Assembly: GCA_003451975.1 (NCBI GenBank)
Contig: DMIX01000014.1
Coordinates: forward strand, 1 to 5,938
Origin: Propionibacteriaceae bacterium
GTDB lineage: Bacteria > Actinomycetota > Actinomycetes > Propionibacteriales > Propionibacteriaceae
DNA: 5,938 bases
Direction: 5' to 3'
The translations under genes were made by a program, and so were the position numbers. Of the stretch, positions 1 through 5,938 are shown one piece after another. Every line of letters starts with the position of its first letter. Within the stretch, counting starts at the first letter, position 1. The notes beneath the pieces are model-generated. The model worked only from the letters and a program-made list of their open reading frames with translations. It did no database searches and had not been told where the DNA came from.

Positions 1-489
1 GACGCGGCGATCAACCCCGGCAACTCCGGGGGCGCCCTGGTCACCTGTGAAGGACGCCTGATCGGAGTGAACACCGCGATCTCGACGGTGCCCAATGCCG
101 ACGGCGTCGCCGGCGGCGGCAGCGTGGGGATCGGCTTCGCGGTTCCGGCCACCATCGCCGAGCGCGTCACCGCCGATCTACTTTCCCATGGCCGGGTCGG
201 TCATCCGTGGCTGGGACTGTCGGTCGCCGAAATCAGCCCCAATACGGCCGACAAGCTCTCCGCAACGCCGGGCCTGTACGTGCAGGCCGTTGCCGGTAGC
301 AGCCCCGCGGCTGGAGCCGACATCCAGGTCGGTGATGTCATCACTGGTCTCAACGGCCAGCAGGCGTCCAGCCTTGCGCTCTCCCACCTGTTGCTGACTG
401 CCGAGGTGGGCGACACAGTTTCGGCTACCGTGATCCGCGATGGGAAGCAATCCGACGTCACGATGACTCTGATCGAACAACCCCAGTGA
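1..489 (+). CDS. HtrA/DegP-family serine protease with PDZ domain (partial, 5' end missing)
   Basis: Frame 1 is open from the first base to the TGA at 487-489, giving 162 residues of the C-terminal part of a trypsin-like HtrA protease. The fragment opens with DAAINPGNSGGALV, the hallmark active-site motif; the nucleophile is Ser9 (codon 25-27). The GIGFAVP strand at residues 43-49 closes the protease domain. A single PDZ domain follows at about residues 70-158, with a GLYVQAV carboxylate-binding strand (91-97), SPAAGA (101-106) and GDVITGLNG (111-119). The His and Asp of the triad and any signal peptide or membrane anchor lie upstream of the window. A GTG at 67 is an internal Val codon, not the start, because the conserved motif precedes it. 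Family members degrade or refold misfolded proteins outside the cytoplasmic membrane, and the PDZ domain binds C-terminal peptides. The family call is firm; the paralogue (HtrA, DegP, DegQ, PepD) cannot be decided from this fragment. Confidence 0.93.
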   Translation, partial: DAAINPGNSGGALVTCEGRLIGVNTAISTVPNADGVAGGGSVGIGFAVPATIAERVTADLLSHGRVGHPWLGLSVAEISPNTADKLSATPGLYVQAVAGSSPAAGADIQVGDVITGLNGQQASSLALSHLLLTAEVGDTVSATVIRDGKQSDVTMTLIEQPQ

Positions 490-496
490 GTTGCTG

Positions 497-937
497 ATGA
501 GCGAACGAGTGGTGCTCGCCACCGACGGATCCTGCCTGCGCAATCCCGGGCCTGGCGGTTGGGCGTGGGCGACCGAAGACGGCCGCCACGATTCCGGCGG
601 TCATGCCGAAACGACCAATAACCTCATGGAGTTGCGGGCGGTATATGAGGCCCTGGGGGCATTTCCGCCTGAGGTCCCACTGCTGATCCAAGCCGACAGC
701 ATGTATGTGATCAACATCTTCACTCGCTGGCTGGCGGGCTGGCAGGCCAAGGGCTGGAAGACGGCAGCCAAGAAGCCGGTGCTCAATCGCGAGCCGATCG
801 AAATGATCGCCGAGCGACTGCGGGGCCGCGATGTGCGCTGGGAACACGTCAAAGGCCATTCTGGGCACCCCCTGAACGAACAGGTCGACACCTTGGCCCG
901 CACCGCCGCCGAGAAGACCCGCGACGGCAAGGCCTAG
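497..937 (+). CDS. rnhA: Ribonuclease HI
   Basis: A complete 146-residue, single-domain RNase HI, close to the usual length of about 150. It cleaves the RNA strand of RNA:DNA hybrids (R-loops, replication primers) in the cytoplasm using two metal ions. All catalytic residues are present: Asp10 in TDGSCLRNPGPGG, Glu45 in TNNLMELRA, Asp67 in ADSMYV, His121 in VKGHSGHP and Asp131 in VDTLARTAA. The stretch GWKTAAKKPV (86-95) matches the basic substrate-binding region of E. coli RNase HI. I chose the ATG at 497 over the in-frame TTG at 491 because it places the first catalytic Asp at residue 10, as in E. coli. The upstream AGTGAG (485-490) is only a weak ribosome binding site, so translation may be coupled to the protease gene ending 7 bp earlier. 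The C-terminus lacks any extra domain such as the phosphatase fusion of some mycobacterial RNase H proteins. Confidence 0.96.
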   Translation: MSERVVLATDGSCLRNPGPGGWAWATEDGRHDSGGHAETTNNLMELRAVYEALGAFPPEVPLLIQADSMYVINIFTRWLAGWQAKGWKTAAKKPVLNREPIEMIAERLRGRDVRWEHVKGHSGHPLNEQVDTLARTAAEKTRDGKA

Positions 938-942
938 CCCGA

Positions 943-2325
943 TCAGGTCAGCTCGCCGCGCTCTTTCAGTTCTGCCACGATCTGGGCGTAGAAGCCTGCG
1001 TCGATGCGGTACTTGGCCCGGTAGATCAGGTAGCTGATCACGATCAGAATCGGCGGAATCACCAGCATGCCGATCTTGATCGTCAACAGACCATCGGCGG
1101 TGACGTCCTGAGGCCGGTCGGGATTGACCGCTGCGATCACGATCATCACCGCCACGATCTGGGTCGACAGCGCCGCCCCCACCTTGTTGATGAATGGCTG
1201 CACCGCGAAGGTGACCGAGCCGTTACGGTGGCCCAGCTTCCAGTGCCCATATTCGATGGTGTCGGTGAGGAAGACCAACATCAGGATCGTGACGAAGGCG
1301 TCACCGATGAACAGCAACAATCCAGCCACTGCGATGAAAGCAATGTGGGTCGGGCTGAAGAAGAACACCAGATAGCCGGCCAGGATCAGTCCGATCGAGG
1401 CGGTGAACAGGGCATGCCGGGAGAATCTCCGAGAGAAGAACGGGAAGATTCCGTATCCCAGGAGTTGGCTGGCCACCAGCACGGCGCCGAACGGTGAGTA
1501 CATGGCCTCGTCACCGTAGACGTACTTGAAGTAATAGGTGCCGAAGGTGGTGGTGGTCAGATAGCCCGTCATGAACAGCACCATCGCCAGAGCGGTCCAC
1601 AACAACTGGTCGTTGCCGAACACTGCACGCCCGAGGGCTTTGAGACTGGTGCGCTCCTGCGCGGCCACGATGGTCGGCACCTTGACTCCGATCAGCGTCA
1701 CCAACTGGCCCAGCACCATGATGATCACCAGCCCGAGGGCGAACCAGGTCCAGGCAGGTACCGCACCGACGACCGGTGTCAGCGCCGTGGTGACCGGAAT
1801 CACCGCCACCACGACGGTGAACAGCCCGATGGTGGCGAAGATCTTGGCGATGGACCCGAACTTCTCACGCTGCTTCTGATCGATGGTCAGCGCCGGCATC
1901 ATCGACCAGTACGGAATGTCGTTGGCGGTCCAGGAGAAGCTCCAGAACAGGTAGACCACCGCGAAGCCGGCGATCAGCGTCCAGCCGGAGAAGCCCAGAT
2001 CGCTGAAGAGCAACACCGTGAAAATGGCTGAGGCCACCACACCGCCGGCGATCCAGGGCTTGTACTGGCCCCAGCGGGTGCGGGTGTTGTCGACCAGAGC
2101 ACCCATGCCGATGTCGGCCGCGGCGTCGACCAATCGGGCCAGCAGGATCAGTGAGCTCACCCACAGGAACTCCCAGGCGGGGATCTTCATCACATCGGAG
2201 AGGAAGAAGATCAGGTACATGCTGACCAGGGTGTAGACCATGTCGCGGCCTACGGTGCCGATACCGAAGGTCCACTTGTTGCGGCGATCCAGCCGCGCGT
2301 CGGACACCTCCTGAGTCGCGCTCAT
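943..2325 (-). CDS. GPH-family (MelB-like) cation:glycoside symporter
   Basis: A 460-residue membrane protein with about 12 hydrophobic segments, spread from residue 20 to 436 with both termini hydrophilic. It belongs to the glycoside-pentoside-hexuronide branch of the major facilitator superfamily, which imports sugars with Na+ or H+. It shows the family signature: VGRD (25-28), RLVDAAADIGMG (64-75), TRTRWGQYKPW (81-91) and NDIPYW (135-140). By alignment from memory with E. coli MelB, Asp67, Asp71 and Asp136 correspond to the cation/sugar-site residues Asp55, Asp59 and Asp124, and Lys381 in the NKVGAALS segment corresponds to Lys377. There is no C-terminal IIA-like domain of the LacS type, only a short tail after residue 437. 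The start ATG overlaps the stop of the upstream alpha-galactosidase gene (ATGA) and has a strong GGAGG nine bases upstream. Its position in the operon suggests it imports the substrate of the two glycosidases. The exact sugar and coupling ion cannot be read from sequence; xylosides or glucuronides remain formal alternatives. Confidence 0.92.
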   Translation of the reverse strand: MSATQEVSDARLDRRNKWTFGIGTVGRDMVYTLVSMYLIFFLSDVMKIPAWEFLWVSSLILLARLVDAAADIGMGALVDNTRTRWGQYKPWIAGGVVASAIFTVLLFSDLGFSGWTLIAGFAVVYLFWSFSWTANDIPYWSMMPALTIDQKQREKFGSIAKIFATIGLFTVVVAVIPVTTALTPVVGAVPAWTWFALGLVIIMVLGQLVTLIGVKVPTIVAAQERTSLKALGRAVFGNDQLLWTALAMVLFMTGYLTTTTFGTYYFKYVYGDEAMYSPFGAVLVASQLLGYGIFPFFSRRFSRHALFTASIGLILAGYLVFFFSPTHIAFIAVAGLLLFIGDAFVTILMLVFLTDTIEYGHWKLGHRNGSVTFAVQPFINKVGAALSTQIVAVMIVIAAVNPDRPQDVTADGLLTIKIGMLVIPPILIVISYLIYRAKYRIDAGFYAQIVAELKERGELT

Positions 2326-4715
2326 CTCTCGTCCCCTCCCCCGGTGATCGCCGGAGCTGAATCCAGCTTCTCAATGAGGTAGAGCGTAGAGCCGAAGTCC
2401 CCCAGAATCCGGGTATTGGCGTCGGCGCCGGTACCGTCGAATTGCGGAATCAGCCGCAATCGACTCAAGGTGGCCCCGCTACCTCGGTATTCCTGCGCGA
2501 CCGCGGGCATCCGATAATGCCTATTCACCACGGACTGGACCACTCCCCCGTCGCGGATCGGCACCGGACTGAGCCGGTTGATCAGACGCCCGAAACCTCG
2601 GATCTCCAGAGTGTGTGGCACCGCCGTGACGCGGTAGTGGGCCGCCGGATCAAGGCGCGGAATCTCCAACTGCTCCGGTGGCTGCGCGGCGATCGCGCGA
2701 GTTTGGAAAGCGCCCACGAAGGCTGGCTCACCGGCGGCATTCAGTCGCGTGAGGGTCATTCGATCCGGCTGCACCTGATCAGCACGCACCAGCGCCCCGA
2801 ACTGGCACAGCTCGCGATACTGCTTGTAAAACGCGATCTGGGAGCGGATCTCGGTCCGCTCAGAGGCATTCAGCTCCTCCGGGTCGAGCTCGTAACCCAA
2901 TACCCCGAAGGCAGCGACGTTGAACCGCGTCGACAACGGTGTGGCGCGCAGGGTCTGCTCCGACGGCGAGGCGGTGACGTGGGCTCCCATGGTCGAGGGC
3001 GGATAGAAGTACGACAGGCCCCACTGGATGGTGAGTCGCTCGATGGGATCGGTGCAATCGGAGGCCCAGATCTGCGGGGAGAAGCACAGCATGCCCAAGT
3101 CGAAGCGGTTGCCACCGGACGCGCAGCTCTCCAGCAGAATGTGGGGGCGCGGCTCGAAGACCCTTCTCAGTACCTCATACAGACCGAGTTGATAGCGGTG
3201 CAGCACCTCGCCGGCCGGGCAGCTCGGCGAGGCGATGTCGGCGAAGGTGCGATTGGCGTCCCACTTCACGTAACTGACGTCCGCGGCGTCCAACACGGTG
3301 CCCACCTGGTCCACCACGTAGTCGCGGACCTCGGGCCGCGTCAGGTCCAGGATCAATTGGTGGCGTCCCGGCAGCGGCTCCCGCTCGGCGGTGCGCAGCA
3401 CCCAATCGGGATGGGCCCGGTACAGCTCGGAATCAGGATTGACCGACTCCGGCTCCACCCACAGGCCGAAGTCCAGGCCGAGCGCGCGAACATCGGCCGA
3501 CAGCCCACTCAGGCCGCGGGGCAGCTTGTCGGTGTCGACGCCGTAATCGCCCAGCCCAGCGTGGTCGTCGCTGCGTCCGGCGAACCAGCCATCATCGAGC
3601 ACGAACAGTTCCACCCCGAGGCTCTTGGCCTGCCTGGCCATCTTCACCAGTTTGCGATGGGTGAAGGTGAAGTTGGTCGCCTCCCAGTTGTTCAGCAGCA
3701 CCGGACGCGCCCGTCGCGCCCACGGGCCCCGCACGATGTGGCCTTCGACAAACCGGTGGAAGTTCGCCGACAGTCCGTTGAGGCCGTGTGCCGAGAAGCT
3801 GAGTACGGCCTGTGGGGTCTCAAAGCGCTCCCCGGCTTGCAGCGTCCATTCGAAGCCCACCGGGTTGATACCCGATTGCACCCGCAGCAGGCCGCGCTGG
3901 GTGAGCTCGATGGCGGTAACGTGATTTCCGGAATAGATCAGATTGAAGCCGTAGGCCTCGCCGTGGTTCTCCCCCGTGTCGGGAGCCACCAGCAGCACCC
4001 CGGGATTGTGCCGATTGCTCGAGAAACCGGTGGTCGAGGAGTTCAGAGTGATCCCCGGTGCCACCGGTGATCGATGTGGATGAGCTTCGGCGATCCACGC
4101 GCCGTTGAGGGTGATCACCTCATAGCCACGATTGATCAGATCCAGCTGCTGACTCATCAACCGAGGGATCCGCACTGCTTGGGCAGCGGTGTTGGTGAGC
4201 ACCACTCGCTTGGCGATCACATTCGCCTGGACAAAGACGGTGTAGTACAACTCCAGCATCAAGTCTGCATCAACCAGGGTGAGAATGAGCGTGGCGGCCT
4301 GCTCGGAGTCGCCGATCGCCGCGGGCAGACCGTCAGTGCAGCCCAGCGCCCCGTCACGCACCTCGAAGGATCGATAGCGGAAGTCGGTCACCATACCGCC
4401 GTCGCTACGCCGCACCTCGATCGGAGGCAGCCGGTAGTCCCCCCGTCCATAGCCCGACCACTCCAGGGTCTGTCGATCCAACCAGTAGGACGGATCCTCC
4501 GCCTCATTCACCCCCTCGTTCTGCGCAGGATGTTGCAGCAGCAACGGCTCGAGGTCAGCAGGCTCACTCAGGTGTTCCAGCAGCGACCCGAAGTGGACAT
4601 GTTCCAGGTGCCCGTGGCCGGTGACGCGCAGCACATAGCTCAGATCGCTGCCGCGCAGGTGGAAGACCGGGCCCGTCGCGCTCTCGACGCCGAGGACCTG
4701 GATCGGCGCTGCCAT
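2322..4715 (-). CDS. Alpha-galactosidase, glycoside hydrolase family 36
   Basis: A 797-residue cytoplasmic enzyme (no signal peptide) that releases terminal alpha-linked galactose, for example from melibiose- or raffinose-type sugars, by a retaining mechanism. The layout is that of GH36: an N-terminal beta-supersandwich to about residue 330 with the GYGRGDYRLPPIEV motif (88-101), a TIM barrel at about 335-650, and a C-terminal beta domain ending in GDFGSTLYLIE (772-782). Catalytic features seen are NNWEA (342-346), LDDGWF (373-378), KWDANR with nucleophile Asp486 (codon 3258-3260), SCASGGNRFDLGML (530-543) and WASDCTDPIER with acid/base Asp553 (codon 3057-3059). It is somewhat longer than the roughly 730 residues typical of bacterial members, with no sign of a frameshift. 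The usual SDNTD motif reads SDCTD here. The ATG at 4713-4715 directly follows the TAG of the GH1 gene, with GGAAG nine bases upstream as a likely ribosome binding site. The family call is near certain; strict alpha-galactosidase specificity is probable, since a minority of GH36 enzymes act on N-acetylgalactosamine or transfer sugars. Confidence 0.95.
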   Translation of the reverse strand: MAAPIQVLGVESATGPVFHLRGSDLSYVLRVTGHGHLEHVHFGSLLEHLSEPADLEPLLLQHPAQNEGVNEAEDPSYWLDRQTLEWSGYGRGDYRLPPIEVRRSDGGMVTDFRYRSFEVRDGALGCTDGLPAAIGDSEQAATLILTLVDADLMLELYYTVFVQANVIAKRVVLTNTAAQAVRIPRLMSQQLDLINRGYEVITLNGAWIAEAHPHRSPVAPGITLNSSTTGFSSNRHNPGVLLVAPDTGENHGEAYGFNLIYSGNHVTAIELTQRGLLRVQSGINPVGFEWTLQAGERFETPQAVLSFSAHGLNGLSANFHRFVEGHIVRGPWARRARPVLLNNWEATNFTFTHRKLVKMARQAKSLGVELFVLDDGWFAGRSDDHAGLGDYGVDTDKLPRGLSGLSADVRALGLDFGLWVEPESVNPDSELYRAHPDWVLRTAEREPLPGRHQLILDLTRPEVRDYVVDQVGTVLDAADVSYVKWDANRTFADIASPSCPAGEVLHRYQLGLYEVLRRVFEPRPHILLESCASGGNRFDLGMLCFSPQIWASDCTDPIERLTIQWGLSYFYPPSTMGAHVTASPSEQTLRATPLSTRFNVAAFGVLGYELDPEELNASERTEIRSQIAFYKQYRELCQFGALVRADQVQPDRMTLTRLNAAGEPAFVGAFQTRAIAAQPPEQLEIPRLDPAAHYRVTAVPHTLEIRGFGRLINRLSPVPIRDGGVVQSVVNRHYRMPAVAQEYRGSGATLSRLRLIPQFDGTGADANTRILGDFGSTLYLIEKLDSAPAITGGGDER
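2335..2339 (-). promoter_or_regulatory. Ribosome binding site of the GPH transporter gene
   Basis: On the minus strand this reads GGAGG within a purine-rich run (GGGGGAGGGG), nine bases before the ATG at 2325. It lies inside the last codons of the alpha-galactosidase gene, where it encodes part of the Gly-rich C-terminus (TGGGDER). It supports the chosen transporter start and fits translational coupling through the ATGA overlap. Confidence 0.8.
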
Positions 4716-5938
4716 CTAGGAGTTCTTCCGGTACTGCTGGTCGGCGACCCAGCGTTCGTAGGCGGCTTCGGTGACCCCTTGATTGGCGATGATGTCGGCG
4801 TAGAAGCGTCCGGAGTCCTTGACGGTTCGCTCCTGGGTCTCGTAGTTCAACTCCACCAGTCCAAACTTGGGCACCTCGCCCTCGGCCCATTCCCAGTTGT
4901 CGGTGAAGCACCAGTGGTAGTAGCGCTGGATGGGCAGGTCACTGGCGGCGATGCGCGCCAAGTGGTCGTACAGATATCGCGATCGGAACGTCTCGCTGTT
5001 GTCGCAGGTGCCGTTCTCGGTGATGTAGAGCGGGCTGGGATAGAGATCGTGAACCCATTGGCACACCTCGATGAGACCGTCGGGATAGATCTCCCAGCCC
5101 AGATCGTTGACCGGTACCCCGTCGGCCACCCCGTCGCCGACCGAGCGCACCGTGCTACGGCTGTAGTAGTTGATGCCTTGGAAGTCGTAGTAGCGCCCGG
5201 GCACCACCCCGGACGGCCGGAAGAACGGCGGGTCGAAGCGACCGGTATTCATCGCCTTCAGCAGGGCACGCTGGAAGAGGTATTCACCGCCGGCTGCCGA
5301 CAGCCGATGCAGCGGATTGCGAGGTTCGGCCGGGGCAAAGGCCCGCAGATGGCTGGCGGAACCGACTTTCGCGTGCGGCTGCAGGGCGTGGATCATCTGG
5401 TAGGCCGCGATGTGTACCTCGGCCTCGATCTGCATGACCCGCAGCGCCTGGATCGCCGAGCGCTCGCCGGGAGGCCACTCCCCGTAGAGGTAGCCGTGGG
5501 TGGCGTAGATATTCGGCTCGTTGATCGGAATCCACTCATCGACCCATTCGCCCAGTTCGGTCACCAGGACACGGGTCAACCGACCGAAGGCCGACTTGAT
5601 CTCCGGGCCGAGCCAGCCGCCGGAATCGACCAGCCAACCCGGCAGGTTGAAGTGGTGGATGGTGACCAGCGGCACGATCCCGGCGGCGCGCAGCGCGGCG
5701 ACCTCGTCGCGGTAGTGCTGCAGGCCTTCGGAATCGAATTGGCCCGGGGCGGGTTCGACCCGGGCCCACTCGATCCCCATCCGGTAGTGCTTGATACCCA
5801 ACTCGACCAGCAGGTCGATGTCGTCGGAAACCCGGTTCCAGTGGTCGGCCGCCCGCGCTGGCGAGGAGCCGTCTTTGATGCGTCCGGCGGCAGCCCAGCG
5901 ATGCCAGTTGGTGTCCAACAGGCCGCCTTCGATCTGAG
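4716..5938 (-). CDS. GH1 beta-glycosidase (beta-glucosidase-like; partial, 5' end missing)
   Basis: The frame stays open to the right window edge, so the start lies outside; 406 full codons are visible. The TTG at 5916-5918 is an internal Leu codon, because the residues before it read QIEGGL, the conserved N-terminal (Y)QIEGG motif that carries the sugar-binding Gln of family GH1. Counting that Leu as residue 1, the motifs are MGIEWARVEP (47-56), HHFNLPGWL (88-96), PINEPN with acid/base Glu134 (codon 5517-5519), GINYYSR (248-254), YITENGT with nucleophile Glu301 (codon 5016-5018), and TDNWEW (339-344). The Glu-Trp pair in NWEW binds O4 and O6 of an unphosphorylated glycone, and the Ser-Lys-Tyr pocket of 6-phospho-beta-glucosidases is absent. 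The protein is short for GH1: with a few missing residues it would be about 410-420, against a usual 440-480. No secretion signal can be judged. It is the first visible gene of the operon. The activity could be beta-glucosidase, beta-galactosidase or beta-mannosidase. Confidence 0.93.
   Translation of the reverse strand, partial: QIEGGLLDTNWHRWAAAGRIKDGSSPARAADHWNRVSDDIDLLVELGIKHYRMGIEWARVEPAPGQFDSEGLQHYRDEVAALRAAGIVPLVTIHHFNLPGWLVDSGGWLGPEIKSAFGRLTRVLVTELGEWVDEWIPINEPNIYATHGYLYGEWPPGERSAIQALRVMQIEAEVHIAAYQMIHALQPHAKVGSASHLRAFAPAEPRNPLHRLSAAGGEYLFQRALLKAMNTGRFDPPFFRPSGVVPGRYYDFQGINYYSRSTVRSVGDGVADGVPVNDLGWEIYPDGLIEVCQWVHDLYPSPLYITENGTCDNSETFRSRYLYDHLARIAASDLPIQRYYHWCFTDNWEWAEGEVPKFGLVELNYETQERTVKDSGRFYADIIANQGVTEAAYERWVADQQYRKNS
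4725..4729 (-). promoter_or_regulatory. Probable ribosome binding site of the alpha-galactosidase gene
   Basis: On the minus strand this reads GGAAG, nine bases before the ATG at 4715, and lies within the last codons of the GH1 gene. It is a modest match to the Shine-Dalgarno consensus. Together with the directly abutting TAG and ATG, it suggests that ribosomes finishing GH1 re-initiate on the alpha-galactosidase. Confidence 0.55.

Noticed and set aside
67..69. GTG as the start codon of the protease gene.
   Set aside because: The same frame upstream encodes the essential GNSGG active-site motif, so this is an internal Val codon.
491..493. TTG as an alternative start for rnhA.
   Set aside because: It would add only two residues (Leu-Leu in frame), has no good ribosome binding site at proper spacing, and ATG at 497 gives the E. 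coli-like position of the first catalytic Asp.
178..868. Minus-strand open frames opposite the protease and rnhA genes (178-543 and 458-868).
   Set aside because: They show no family resemblance and mirror the coding of two well-supported + strand genes.
1024..1039. Perfect inverted repeat GATCAG-GTAG-CTGATC, with further GATCAG copies at 941 and 1042.
   Set aside because: It lies inside the transporter coding region, encoding the last membrane segment. The 6 bp stem is short, no T-tract follows, and GATCAG recurs by chance in Ile- and Leu-rich GC-rich coding. It is not convincing as a terminator or operator.
2442..4070. A 542-codon open frame on the + strand, antisense to the alpha-galactosidase gene.
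   Set aside because: Its translation has no recognisable motif or hydrophobic pattern and is rich in Arg, Gln, Gly and His. It lies wholly within a gene with a complete GH36 motif set. Long antisense open frames are expected in GC-rich DNA with strong third-position bias.
5916..5918. TTG as the start codon of the GH1 gene.
   Set aside because: The frame continues upstream to the window edge with QIEGG, a conserved GH1 N-terminal motif, so the TTG is an internal Leu codon and the gene is cut by the window.

Overview
This is a GC-rich window, with G or C at most third codon positions, and it is almost entirely coding: no gap between genes exceeds 7 bp. The composition and the protein types suggest a high-GC bacterium, most likely an actinobacterium, but nothing in the window proves the taxon. 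It holds five genes in two convergent blocks, and both outer genes are cut by the window edges.

Left block (+ strand, 1-937). First comes the 3' end of an HtrA/DegP-type serine protease, with the GNSGG active-site motif followed by one PDZ domain. Seven bp later comes a complete single-domain ribonuclease HI with all of its catalytic residues. These are housekeeping functions: extracytoplasmic protein quality control and RNA:DNA hybrid removal. Apart from close spacing, nothing links them.

Right block (- strand, 5938 down to 943). This is a tight sugar-use operon read in the order GH1 beta-glycosidase (5' end outside the window), GH36 alpha-galactosidase, GPH-family cation:sugar symporter. 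The GH1 stop codon abuts the GH36 start codon with no gap. The GH36 stop and transporter start overlap by 4 bp (ATGA). Each downstream ribosome binding site lies inside the preceding gene. The transporter has no fused IIA domain, and the GH1 keeps the Glu-Trp pair of enzymes acting on unphosphorylated sugars. The simplest model is uptake of an intact glycoside by cation symport, followed by cytoplasmic removal of alpha-galactosyl and beta-glycosyl units. The pairing of an alpha- and a beta-linkage enzyme suggests a mixed-linkage substrate, but its identity cannot be read from the sequence.

The two blocks meet tail to tail with only 5 bp between the rnhA and transporter stop codons, and no clear terminator hairpin is visible there. 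The operon's promoter and any regulator lie beyond the right edge. I found no RNA genes, mobile elements, CRISPR arrays or convincing repeats. This looks like an ordinary chromosomal region whose most interesting part is the glycoside operon.
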